A stretch of 64,000 bases of DNA from Bradyrhizobium sp. SRL28 (GCF_018596315.1 NZ_JAHEAG010000001.1:843504-907503); one strand, 5' to 3'. Positions 47,340-55,106 are shown, counted from the first letter of the stretch. Notes: generated from the letters alone by a model not told the origin. A program made the numbers and translations.

Positions 47340-47894
47340 CTACAGCCCACGCAACGCGGCGTATAGCGCCAATCCGAATAGCCCCACCGCGCCCAGCACG
47401 AAGCCGAGCACGAAGGCCCCGAAGCCGCGGCGGCGCGGCTTTGTTTCCACGACCGGCTCAGCCGCCTGCATTGCCACCATCGCATGTTCGCGCTCGATCA
47501 TGCGGCGCGCGACATAGCCGGTGACGGCATCGACGATGACGGGCACGTCATGCGACTCGGCGATCACGATGCGGCCGTAGCGCGTATCCTGCACGAAGCG
47601 ATAGATGCGCTTGTCGCGCCCCATCACCACATGCGCCACCACGTCGATCCACAGCCGCGGCGTCTCGCCCTGGCTGACACCGCGATCGAACAGGTCGACC
47701 TGCCCGGGCACCTCGGCGAACAGCGGATCGAGCGCCTCGTTCAGGATCTCGAGCCGGGCGACCTCGGCATCGCGCAGTTCGACCACGACGCCGGTGCGGT
47801 CGGCGGCCTCGATGCGGGCCTGGCGGAGCGCGTCGCGCAGCCGTGTCGGTCGCATGTCGCGGGCTTCACTGCCGGAATTTTGCGCTTCTGCCAT
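47340..47894 (-). CDS. hypothetical protein with C-terminal membrane helix
   Basis: A 184-residue protein with no recognised domain. The N-terminal ~50 residues are charged and helical (RDALRQARIEAADRTGVVVELRDAEVARLEILNEALDPL). A beta-rich middle follows (LWIDVVAHVVMGRDKRIYRFVQDTRYGRIVIAES). A basic linker RRRGFGAF precedes a tail anchor (VLGFVLGAVGLFGLALYAALRG). It is tail-anchored in the inner membrane by prediction. It is transcribed ahead of the glycine-rich-tail gene. Confidence 0.65.
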   Translation of the reverse strand: MAEAQNSGSEARDMRPTRLRDALRQARIEAADRTGVVVELRDAEVARLEILNEALDPLFAEVPGQVDLFDRGVSQGETPRLWIDVVAHVVMGRDKRIYRFVQDTRYGRIVIAESHDVPVIVDAVTGYVARRMIEREHAMVAMQAAEPVVETKPRRRGFGAFVLGFVLGAVGLFGLALYAALRGL

Positions 47895-48088
47895 CGGTAG
47901 CCGCCTTTAATCCTGAGAGGTGGGCCCGGTTAACCTATCAGTAACTACCTTGGGCGCAATGGCTGTTTGTTTGCAATGGGTTAGCGATCCACCGGCTTCT
48001 GAGTCTGCGGCGACACCCCACCCCGGCCCTAAGAGCGAGCTTCGCTCGTCTCGACCCCCGCAAGCGGGAGAGGGAGAAGAAACGCAAA

Positions 48089-48118
48089 CGGCCCCACCCG
48101 GTTTTCCGGATGGGGCCG
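48089..48118 (-). terminator. intrinsic terminator after the aceA-DUF4170 pair
   Basis: CGGCCCCACCCGG (48089-48101) and CCGGATGGGGCCG (48106-48118) pair with one mismatch around TTTT. On the minus strand GTTTGCGTTTCTT follows. It lies 47 bases after the DUF4170 stop. Confidence 0.8.
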
Positions 48119-48164
48119 CTTGTCCTTGGCGTTTCCCTAGACGTTGTTCGTTGGCAGCAGGCGC

Positions 48165-48371
48165 TCAGGCCGAGACGCGGGAGGGCTCTTCCACGATGGA
48201 GAAGCGCACGCCGGCCTTGTGGCGGTTCTCTTCAGAGACCGCGCGCCAGGCATCCTCGGCCTCTTTGCGGGTCTTGAAGGGTCCCTGTACCTGGGCCGAG
48301 CCTTCCACGAGCTTGTGGAAGTTCATCGAACCGAACTCGCCGCCAATCACCCAGAAATTGCTCTTCGTCAT
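48165..48371 (-). CDS. DUF4170 protein
   Basis: A 68-residue protein, MTKSNFWVIGGEFGSMNFHKLV followed by GPFKTRKEAEDAWRAVSEENRHKAGVRFSIVEE. This is the small alpha/beta DUF4170 domain found in alphaproteobacteria. AGGAG stands before the ATG. The gene begins 22 bases after the isocitrate lyase stop and ahead of a shared terminator, so it is likely co-expressed with aceA. Function is unknown. Confidence 0.85.
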   Translation of the reverse strand: MTKSNFWVIGGEFGSMNFHKLVEGSAQVQGPFKTRKEAEDAWRAVSEENRHKAGVRFSIVEEPSRVSA

Positions 48372-48393
48372 GACTAGTCTCCTGCTGTTACCG

Positions 48394-50019
48394 TTAGCCG
48401 AACTGGTTCATCGTATTGTGGGCGCCGCCCGCCTTCAGAGCGGCTTCACCAGCGAAATATTCCTTGTGCTCGTCGCCGATATCGGAGCCGGCCATGTTCT
48501 GATGCTTGGCGCAGGCGATACCTTGACGGATCTCCTGGCGCTGAACATTCTTCACATAGCCCAGCATGCCCTGCTCGCCGAAATACTCCTTCGCGAGATT
48601 GTCAGTCGACAGAGCTGCCGTGTGATAGGTCGGCAACGTGATCAGATGGTGGAAGATGCCGGCACGCTTTGCTGAATCGGCCTGGAAGGTGCGGATACGC
48701 TCGTCGGCTTCGATGCCAAGCGGCGTATCGTCGTATTCCGGCTTCATCAGGTCGGCCCGGTTGTACTTGCTGACATCCTTGCCGGCTTCCTTCATCGCGT
48801 CGTACACCTGCCAACGGAAGTTGAGCGTCCAGTTGAACGAGGGCGAGTTGTTGTAGGCCAGCTTCGCGTTCGGAATGACCTCGCGAATGCGGTCGACCAT
48901 CTTGGCGATCTGCTCGATATGCGGCTTCTCGGTCTCGATCCACAACAGGTCGGCACCGTTCTGCAGCGAGGTGATGCTGTCGAGCACGCAGCGATCTTCG
49001 CCCGTTCCGGCGCGGAACTGGTAGAGGTTGCTGGCAAGCCGCTTCGGACGCATCATCTTGCCGTTGCGATTGATGATGACATCGCCGTTCTTCGCGTTGG
49101 CGGCGGTCACTTCCTCGCAATCCAGGAAGCTGTTGTACTGATCGCCGAGGTCGCCGGGCTTGTGGCTCACAGCGATCTGCTGCGTGAGACCGGCACCCAG
49201 CGAGTCGGTGCGGGTCACGACGACGCCGTCTTCGACGCCCAGTTCGAGGAAGGCATGGCGGCAGGCGCGAATTTTCGCCAGGAACACCTCGTGCGGCACA
49301 GTCACCTTGCCGTCCTGGTGGCCGCACTGCTTTTCGTCGGAGACCTGATTTTCGATCTGCAGAGCGCACGCACCCGCTTCGATCATCTTCTTTGCGAGCA
49401 GATAGGTCGCCTCGGCATTGCCAAAGCCAGCGTCGATGTCGGCGATGACGGGCACGACATGGGTCTGGAAGTTGTCGACCTTTTCGATCAGTTCCTTTTC
49501 CTTCGCCTTGTCGCCTGCCTTGCGAGCGGCGTCGATGGCGCGGAAGATGTCGTTGAGCTCACGGGAGTCCGCCTGACGGAGGAAGGTGTAGAGCTCTTCG
49601 ATCAGCGCCGGCACCGAGGTCTTCTCGTGCATCGACTGGTCCGGCAGCGGCCCGAACTCGGAGCGAAGTGCTGCGATCATCCAGCCCGAGAGATACAGAT
49701 AGCGGCGATCGGTCTTGCCGAAGTGCTTCTTGACCGAAATCAGCTTCTGCTGCGCGATGAAGCCATGCCAGCAACCGAGCGACTGGGTGTACTTGGTGGG
49801 ATCGGCGTCATAGGCAGCCATGTCGCTGCGCATCAGCGCCGCGGTGTAGCGGGCGATGTCCAGGCCGGTCTTGAAGCGGTTCTGCAGACGCATGCGCGCC
49901 ACGGCTTCGGCGGTGACGCCGTTCCAGGTCGGCTGGGTCTCGAGGAGCGCCTTGGCAGCTCCAATCTCGCTCGCATAGGAAGCCGGTCCCTGGATAATCC
50001 CACGTGGCTGGAAGTTCAT
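48394..50019 (-). CDS. aceA: Isocitrate lyase (AceA, ~530-residue subfamily)
   Basis: A 541-residue isocitrate lyase of the glyoxylate shunt, splitting isocitrate to glyoxylate and succinate. The catalytic loop reads K-Q-C-G-H (SDEKQCGHQDGKVTVP) instead of the K-K-C-G-H of E. coli. This variant goes with the longer subfamily found in Pseudomonas aeruginosa, as I recall it. PVIADIDAGFGNAEATYLLAKKMIEAGACALQIENQ carries the Mg-binding aspartates. I chose the ATG at 50019 (with AAAGGATC upstream) over an in-frame start 23 codons earlier. The divergent gene is a RamB/ScfR-like regulator. Malate synthase is not in the window. Confidence 0.95.
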   Translation of the reverse strand: MNFQPRGIIQGPASYASEIGAAKALLETQPTWNGVTAEAVARMRLQNRFKTGLDIARYTAALMRSDMAAYDADPTKYTQSLGCWHGFIAQQKLISVKKHFGKTDRRYLYLSGWMIAALRSEFGPLPDQSMHEKTSVPALIEELYTFLRQADSRELNDIFRAIDAARKAGDKAKEKELIEKVDNFQTHVVPVIADIDAGFGNAEATYLLAKKMIEAGACALQIENQVSDEKQCGHQDGKVTVPHEVFLAKIRACRHAFLELGVEDGVVVTRTDSLGAGLTQQIAVSHKPGDLGDQYNSFLDCEEVTAANAKNGDVIINRNGKMMRPKRLASNLYQFRAGTGEDRCVLDSITSLQNGADLLWIETEKPHIEQIAKMVDRIREVIPNAKLAYNNSPSFNWTLNFRWQVYDAMKEAGKDVSKYNRADLMKPEYDDTPLGIEADERIRTFQADSAKRAGIFHHLITLPTYHTAALSTDNLAKEYFGEQGMLGYVKNVQRQEIRQGIACAKHQNMAGSDIGDEHKEYFAGEAALKAGGAHNTMNQFG

Positions 50020-50205
50020 GTGCCTGATCCTTTCGGTGACGACAAATCTGCAGCGGTTGTCTTCGCCACTCTTGTCTCTAATCGACATTCTTGACAGTGC
50101 ATTGCGAAATGCGTGGTGAGAGCTAAACGCGAAAAGGACAAATTCGTATAGATGGCTTGTTTTCTATTGGTGATGTATTGTAACATATAAACTTGTCATA
50201 GATGT

Positions 50206-50228
50206 CACTTTGTAAATTTTGTCACAAA
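50206..50228 (+). promoter_or_regulatory. candidate operator of the RamB/ScfR-like regulator
   Basis: CACTTTGTAAA (50206-50216) is followed by the perfect inverted repeat TTTGT-C-ACAAA (50218-50228), 20-42 bases before the regulator's ATG. The first element is close to the ACTTTGCAAA-type site reported for RamB in corynebacteria, as I remember it. Autoregulation and control of aceA are inferred. Confidence 0.35.
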
Positions 50229-50247
50229 TCAGGTCAGGGAACCTGCC

Positions 50248-51693
50248 ATGGCCACCGACTCCGGAAAGAAGCTTTTCGTCGGCCCCCGCTTCCGGCGGAT
50301 CCGTCAGCAGCTCGGGCTGTCGCAGACCCAGATCGCCGAGGGCCTGGGGATTTCTCCGAGCTATATCAACCTGATAGAGCGGAACCAGCGCCCGGTGACG
50401 GCGCAGATCCTGCTCCGACTGGCCGAAACCTATGACCTCGATCTGCGCGACCTCGCCACCGCCGACGAGGACCGCTTCTTCGCCGAGCTGAACGAAATCT
50501 TCTCCGATCCGCTGTTCCGGCAGATCGACCTGCCGAAGCAGGAACTGCGGGATCTCGCCGAACTGTGTCCCGGCGTGACTCATTCCCTGCAACGGCTGTA
50601 CGCCGCCTATACGGAGGCCCGCCGCGGCGAAACGCTGGTCGCAGCCCAAATGGCCGACCGCGACGAGGGCACCCGCTTCGAGGCCAACCCGATCGAGCGC
50701 GTGCGCGACCTGATCGAGGCCAACCGCAACTACTTTCCGGAGTTGGAGCAGGCCGCGGAAAATTTGCGCGACGAACTCAACGTCTCTGCGGAAGAATTGT
50801 TTGCCGCGCTTTCGGCGCGGCTGCGCGAAAAGCATTCGATCGTCACCCGCATCATGCCGGTCGACGTGATGCGCGAGACGCTGCGGCGGTTCGACCGCCA
50901 TCGCCGGCAATTGCTGATCTCCGAACTGGTCGACGGCTCCGGCCGCGCATTTCAACTCGCGCTGCAGATTGGCCTCGCCGAATGCGGTGCCAGCATCGAC
51001 GCCATCGTCAATCGCGCCGGCCCCCTCGATGACACGCCGCGGCGGCTTTATCGGATTACGCTGGCGAATTATTTCGCCGCCGCCGTGATGATGCCCTATC
51101 AGCCATTCCACAGCGCAGCCGAGGCGTTGAACTACGACGTCCACGTGCTGGCGCAGCGTTTCAATGCCGGCTTCGAGCAGGTGTGCCATCGCCTCACCAC
51201 GCTGCAGCGGCCGAACGCGCGCGGCGTGCCGTTCTTCCTGTTGCGCGTCGACAATGCCGGCAACGTCTCCAAGCGGTTTTCCTCCGGCACGTTCCCGTTC
51301 TCGAAATTCGGCGGCACCTGCCCGCTGTGGAACGTGCATTCGACCTTCGACACGCCGGACCGCCTGCTCAAGCAGGTGATCGAACTGCCCGACGGCACGC
51401 GCTACTTTTCGATCGCGCAGATGGTGCGCCGCCCGATCGCCCCGCACCCGCAGCCGCAGCCGCGTTTTGCGATCGGATTGGGTTGCGAAATCCGCCATGC
51501 GACGAAGCTTGTTTACGCCGCCGGGATGGACCTGGAGAAGGCCGAGGGCACGCCGATCGGCGTCAACTGCCGGCTCTGCGAACGCGAAAACTGCAGCCAG
51601 CGCGCTGAGCCGCCGATCACGCGGACGCTGATTTTGGATGAGAACACGCGGCGGGTGTCGTCGTTCGCATTTTCGAATGCACGGGAGTTGTGA
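50248..51693 (+). CDS. XRE-type regulator with IrrE/DUF2083 domains (RamB/ScfR-like)
   Basis: A 481-residue transcription regulator. The N-terminal XRE helix-turn-helix (FRRIRQQLGLSQTQIAEGLGISPSYINLIERNQRPV, about 13-50) is followed by an ImmA/IrrE-like middle (LANYFAAAVMMPYQPFHSAAEALNYDVHVLAQRF). A C-terminal DUF2083-type ligand domain carries cysteines in NCRLCERENCSQR. This architecture is that of RamB and of short-chain fatty-acyl-CoA regulators. The gene is divergent from aceA over a 228-base region. Control of the glyoxylate shunt in response to acetate or acyl-CoA is a strong inference. Confidence 0.88.
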   Translation: MATDSGKKLFVGPRFRRIRQQLGLSQTQIAEGLGISPSYINLIERNQRPVTAQILLRLAETYDLDLRDLATADEDRFFAELNEIFSDPLFRQIDLPKQELRDLAELCPGVTHSLQRLYAAYTEARRGETLVAAQMADRDEGTRFEANPIERVRDLIEANRNYFPELEQAAENLRDELNVSAEELFAALSARLREKHSIVTRIMPVDVMRETLRRFDRHRRQLLISELVDGSGRAFQLALQIGLAECGASIDAIVNRAGPLDDTPRRLYRITLANYFAAAVMMPYQPFHSAAEALNYDVHVLAQRFNAGFEQVCHRLTTLQRPNARGVPFFLLRVDNAGNVSKRFSSGTFPFSKFGGTCPLWNVHSTFDTPDRLLKQVIELPDGTRYFSIAQMVRRPIAPHPQPQPRFAIGLGCEIRHATKLVYAAGMDLEKAEGTPIGVNCRLCERENCSQRAEPPITRTLILDENTRRVSSFAFSNAREL

Positions 51694-51705
51694 GGGCTTG
51701 CTTAC

Positions 51706-51860
51706 CCTCCCCTGGAGGGGGAGGGTCGGCTCGCATGAGCGGAGCGAAATGCGAGACGGGGTGGGGTGATCTCTCAACTCGGGCACTGTTCGCGACGAGA
51801 GACCGTCACCCCACCCCGCCGCGCCCTGCGGTCGCGTCGACCCTCCCCCTCCAGGGGAGG
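51706..51860. repeat. large hairpin repeat with perfect 23-bp arms
   Basis: Outer arms at 51706-51728 and 51838-51860 are exact complements (23 of 23). An inner pair CGGGGTGGGGTGA (51757-51769) / TCACCCCACCCCG (51806-51818) forms a second stem. A further short stem lies at CTCGCATGAGCGGAGCGAAATGCGAG. It is a multi-branched element starting 13 bases after the regulator's stop codon. Confidence 0.85.
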
Positions 51861-51885
51861 ATAAGAGAGAGGCGCCACCAACACC

Positions 51886-51966
51886 CGTCATTGCGAGCGC
51901 AGCGAAGCAATCCATTCTTCCTTTTGCGCGGCGCAGATGGATTGCTTCGCTGCGCTCGCAATGACG
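51886..51966. repeat. palindromic repeat, CGTCATTGCGAGCGCAGCGAAGCAATCC family
   Basis: Shortened left arm (GCGAGCGCAGCGAAGCAATCC) against GGATTGCTTCGCTGCGCTCGCAATGACG. The two arms match over about 28 bases. Confidence 0.85.
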
Positions 51967-52046
51967 TGGATAGACATGGTTTCTCATCCCCGCGGCGCGT
52001 TGCGCCCGAGTTGTGCTTGAATTCGCAAGCCCCCAAAAATAAGAGG

Positions 52047-52520
52047 GCGCAGGGAAGGCCGGGTGCTGGCTGGCACCCGCGGTCTCGTGTGCAATAGGCG
52101 CAACGAAAAACGCACACGAGCATACAGGTATCAGCCGGGGCATCCGGCCTTCCCTGCGCAATGGTTTACGGCTTATGCCGTGCTCTCCCCGGAGACGAAT
52201 TCCTCTTGCCTCCGTCGCCGGCGAATTGGCGGCTCGCATCGCCCGGTTGAGCTTTGCAAACCTCCGCCGGCTTGACACCAGCAACGGGTGCCAGGACCAC
52301 ACGGTTTTGCCGTCCGCAACTGCGCCGTTCGTCTGGCACGCTGGAGATCGCTCACGGGAAAACCCGCCCTGCAATCACGCCACGCGCCCGGCGCTTTCGC
52401 GTCCACCGCAGCCCGGCCCAACGTTCGTGACGATCGCGATACGCCCCTCTTGCGGGCCGGGATGGCGGGAGTTCTAGGACTGATTTGGGTCTCGCGCGAA
52501 GCGGATTCTTTTTCCGCGCA
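52047..52520. repeat. structured non-coding element, probable dispersed Bradyrhizobium repeat
   Basis: The left part is a branched fold. Outer arms 52047-52062 and 52144-52159 (GCGCAGGGAAGGCCGG and its complement, 16 of 16) enclose GGGTGC/GCACCC (52061-52066, 52073-52078) and CTCGTGTGC/GCACACGAG (52084-52092, 52112-52120). The right part to about 52520 has no coding signal in a convincing frame. I recall similar long intergenic sequences, often mis-annotated as short proteins, in many copies in Bradyrhizobium and Rhodopseudomonas. The right limit is an estimate. The stretch 52521-52750 shows nothing I can name. Confidence 0.55.
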
Positions 52521-52750
52521 GGACTGGACCGGGCAAATCAGTTTGAAAGGATTGAGAAACTTTTTGTTTTCGCGCAGCGGCCGCGGGGTGGGTTAGCGGC
52601 AGCGTAGGCCACCAAACTGAAAAGCACGCGGCGGATGATGCTGTCGCCAATCCGGCCTGCGGCCTGCGCCACCTGAGCACGAAATTTCGGCGCGAAGATG
52701 AAGGACTGTTCATCAGCATTACATCGCGGGTCAGTCCATCGGGAAAAACC

Positions 52751-52775
52751 GGAACATCGCTGCATCCAGGACGTT
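52751..52775 (+). promoter_or_regulatory. EcfG-type general stress promoter
   Basis: GGAAC (52751-52755) and CGTT (52772-52775) are separated by exactly 16 bases, the consensus for the alphaproteobacterial general-stress sigma factor EcfG. It lies 32 bases before the ATG of the small exported protein, which leaves room for a short leader containing GGAGG. Confidence 0.72.
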
Positions 52776-52807
52776 GCATTTCGTCCAACGACACGAAGGA
52801 GGGACCA

Positions 52808-53038
52808 ATGCTGAAACCACTGATTGTCGCGACCGCCGCCCTGCTGGTCGCAACCTCGGCGTTTGCGCAGAGCGACAAGATGAAATCCTCGGATTCCTCT
52901 GAGTACTCATCGGCGCAGAAGAGCAAAACTGCGGCGGCGGGACAAAAGATGAAGAAGAGCAAGGCTTCGACCGCGAAGGGGGCAACGGAAAGCGCACCCG
53001 GTACGACCACCGGATCGGCTGCGAAGAAGACGTACTAA
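52808..53038 (+). CDS. small exported Lys/Ser/Ala-rich protein
   Basis: A 76-residue protein. The signal peptide MLKPLIVATAALLVATSAFAQ ends in a typical A-F-A-Q cleavage region. The mature ~55 residues are disordered-looking and rich in Lys, Ser, Ala and Thr (QKMKKSKASTAKGATESAPG), with no cysteine. AAGGAGGG before the ATG is a near-perfect ribosome-binding site, so strong translation is expected. The EcfG-type promoter upstream suggests induction in general stress. Function is unknown; a periplasmic protectant is one guess. Confidence 0.75.
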   Translation: MLKPLIVATAALLVATSAFAQSDKMKSSDSSEYSSAQKSKTAAAGQKMKKSKASTAKGATESAPGTTTGSAAKKTY

Positions 53039-53287
53039 TTCTCCAACAGCACGGCCCGGCATCGATGCCGGGCCGTTTCACGTGCGCGTGTCCGCAGGTT
53101 CGATCTTTCTACAGGTCTCCGGCGTCATTGGCGCAGTGCATCAATGTACCGCTTTCTCCCGCCGGGAAGCCGCATCTGTGTCCCGCTGGTGACGATCACA
53201 TTTAAAACGTGGGTATTCCTCAATTTTGCGATGGAACGGCCAAGCCGATTCGCTAGTTTTGAAAACAGCGATTCCCAGAACTCGCGG

Positions 53288-53578
53288 ATGGATGCAGGCC
53301 CGATGTTGCGACGCGTTATGCTGTTGAACCCGTTCGAAATCACCCAGGACCGGGTCGCCCCGGACCGGCCGCAGCCGGTCGAGCGGAAGGTGACGAGCCG
53401 GACCGCCCGTTCCACGCCGGTCTGCGCCGCCTGCGGTTCTGACGACATCATCTGCCACGCCACCGCGCAGTGGAGCAACGAGGCGCAGGAATGGCAGCTC
53501 GCCAACACCTTCAACCAGCCGGCGCACTGCAACACCTGCCACCACGACGGCAATCTGGTGTGGCTGACGCTGAACTGA
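53288..53578 (+). CDS. small zinc-ribbon-like hypothetical protein
   Basis: A 96-residue protein from the ATG at 53288. Starts at 53303 and 53318 are equally possible, and the frame is open from 53144, so the N-terminus is unsure. The C-terminal half has CAACGSDDIICHATAQW ... HCNTCHHDGNLVW. Two C-x-x-C pairs (with an extra Cys and His) should hold a zinc ion. No domain with a known role was recognised. It is flanked by repeats on its 3' side. Confidence 0.6.
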   Translation: MDAGPMLRRVMLLNPFEITQDRVAPDRPQPVERKVTSRTARSTPVCAACGSDDIICHATAQWSNEAQEWQLANTFNQPAHCNTCHHDGNLVWLTLN

Positions 53579-53609
53579 GCGCGGTAACAGCAGCGGCATA
53601 GCGCCCGGA

Positions 53610-53698
53610 GTAGCCCGGATGGAGCAAAGCGAAATCCGGGGACCATCTCTCCGCTGAGCGACCTGCCCCGGATTGCGCTGCGCTCCATCCGGGCTACG
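53610..53698. repeat. palindromic repeat (GTAGCCCGGATGGAGC...GCTCCATCCGGGCTACG)
   Basis: Full copy: left end GTAGCCCGGATGGAGCAAAGCGAAATCCGGG, right end CGGATTGCGCTGCGCTCCATCCGGGCTAC. Together with the next copy it forms a tandem duplication that also includes the flank GCGGCATAGCG. Confidence 0.85.
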
Positions 53699-53735
53699 GT
53701 TCTGTGCGACGCAACGCGGCGGCATAGCGGCTAGA

Positions 53736-53811
53736 GTAGCCCGCATGGAGCGAAGCGAAATCCGGGGACTATCTCCGCTGAACGACCCGTCCCGGATTGC
53801 GCTGCGCTCCA
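53736..53811. repeat. same repeat, second tandem copy, right end truncated in the VOC gene
   Basis: Matches the 53610 copy up to GCGCTGCGCTCCA, then lacks the closing TCCGGGCTACG. At that point the sequence changes into the 3' part of a VOC gene on the minus strand. Confidence 0.8.
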
Positions 53812-54125
53812 ACGCCGTGCCGTAGCAGCTCGTCGGCGCAGCGATCGACGTCATCAACCGCGACCTTGAACGCGAGCTGCAGCGAAGCGCTGCCTGTGGG
53901 CGTCGGTGCATCCTTCGCCGTCCGGCCCGGCCGCGACAAGGCAAGCGTGTTGCCCCCGATCTGATATTCGATCCATCCCGCCGACAGCTCGCGCGTCAGA
54001 GAGAAGCGCAGGACGCCCTCATAGAAACGGCGCATCGCCGCCATGTCGCGCACGATGATGACGGTGTAGTCGACGGCGCGGATGGAATGGAAGGGTGAAG
54101 TGGCAGATAGATTCTGATCGTTCAT
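53769..54125 (-). pseudogene. VOC (glyoxalase/bleomycin-resistance) protein, 3' end lost to a repeat
   Basis: 118 codons from the ATG at 54125. Residues up to about 105 read as a normal VOC half (VDYTVIIVRDMAAMRRFYEGVLRF, then WIEYQIGGNTLALSRPG, then LQLAFKVAVDDVDRCADELLRHGV). The last 13 codons (GAQRNPGRVVQRR) are translated repeat sequence. The expected final strands with a D-P-x-G-N segment are absent, and no remnant is visible beyond the repeat. The VOC fold needs these strands, so the product is probably inactive. A GTG seven codons upstream is an alternative start. Confidence 0.75.
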
Positions 54126-54146
54126 GACGGCTTTCACATTCGGCAC

Positions 54147-54213
54147 GTGGCCCGCATGCGCGCAGCGACAGGCGACGAAAAAGCCCGGATATCGCTTCGC
54201 TCATCCGGGTTAC
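54147..54213. repeat. degenerate palindromic repeat (GTGGCCCGCAT...ATCCGGGTTAC)
   Basis: Relative of the GTAGCCCGGAT family: GTGGCCCGCATGCGCGCAGCGA and AGCCCGGATATCGCTTCGCTCATCCGGGTTAC. It lies just upstream of the truncated VOC gene. Confidence 0.6.
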
Positions 54214-54258
54214 CCTTCTACCCACCCTGACCGCGGATAGGAGGTCCTACGCGCTCGC

Positions 54259-54993
54259 CTAACCGAGGTTCACGTAAACTTCAAATGGCAAGTTAAGCTT
54301 GTGCGATAGCTCCATCGTCGGTGAAAGCATTGAGCTGTCATTCTTTCTATCAACTCGAATGAAGATGAGATCACGATAAAATCGCATCTCCGAAACCAGT
54401 GGATCCAAATTGCGGGCCGCAAATAGATCGATCCATCGTCTCAGCTTATCTCCTGTCAGAATTGATTGATCCTTGCTCCATGGCTCCGCTTCAAGCCGTT
54501 CAAGGATCCATGTCCTCGCTTTGCCGGGAGCAAGATGCGCGATGTCAGGATCAAACACGACGAAGCACATGTTGGGCGCTATCCCCGGTATTGGCCTCCC
54601 CCCATCCAGGACCGAGATATGGAAATCCCGCTTTCCCTTCGGTGCCTTCCGCGGTAGCAGCTCTTCGCCGACCAAGAGACGCAGATCATGTTTCCCGGCA
54701 AGTCTCCAGGCCTGCAGGACCCCCTCCTCCCCAACCGAGCCCGCAAAGATCACATCGATCACATTGCAATAAAAGCAATACTCCGTACCGTAGGGGTCAT
54801 CCGGATCCGCATCCCCGATCAACGGAAAGGAACGGCGCATGTCGTCAAACCATTTTCGTAGACGAGGCGAAGACGATTCTGGCTTGTGCCATTTGTCCTT
54901 TGGGGCGCCCTTGATCTCGCGCACGATCCAGTCGCAATAATCGGCCTGCGCCAACGCAGCGCGCTCGTCGAACACGAAAACTCTGATACCCAC
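54259..54993 (-). CDS. orphan hypothetical protein, possibly acquired
   Basis: A 244-residue soluble protein with no family I can name. The first half (FVFDERAALAQADYCDWIVREIKG, PRLRKWFDDMRRSFPLIGDADPDD) has the look of immunity-type proteins in polymorphic toxin systems, but no toxin gene is adjacent. Codon use by eye is less GC-rich in third positions than its neighbours. It sits between degenerate repeats, which fits horizontal gain. GTG start at 54993, with GGGGGAAG seven bases upstream. Confidence 0.65.
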   Translation of the reverse strand: MGIRVFVFDERAALAQADYCDWIVREIKGAPKDKWHKPESSSPRLRKWFDDMRRSFPLIGDADPDDPYGTEYCFYCNVIDVIFAGSVGEEGVLQAWRLAGKHDLRLLVGEELLPRKAPKGKRDFHISVLDGGRPIPGIAPNMCFVVFDPDIAHLAPGKARTWILERLEAEPWSKDQSILTGDKLRRWIDLFAARNLDPLVSEMRFYRDLIFIRVDRKNDSSMLSPTMELSHKLNLPFEVYVNLG

Positions 54994-55106
54994 CTTTTTC
55001 TTCCCCCAAGATGGCTTGCGACTAGACGTCCGAAGCTACCGGGTTTGCCAAAGAGCCCGGTGATTTACCTGCGGTCCGACAATGCCGACCGAACCTGCCG
55101 GCAGCA

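Noticed and set aside
50170..50195. ATGTATTGTAACATAT upstream of the aceA regulator as a second Zur box
   Set aside because: Only part of the half-site matches and symmetry is poor; the genes have no zinc link.
52175..52596. Short plus-strand frames (about 100 codons) inside the long repeat element
   Set aside because: Overlapping frames of similar length on both strands, no ribosome-binding site and no domain; best read as non-coding repeat.
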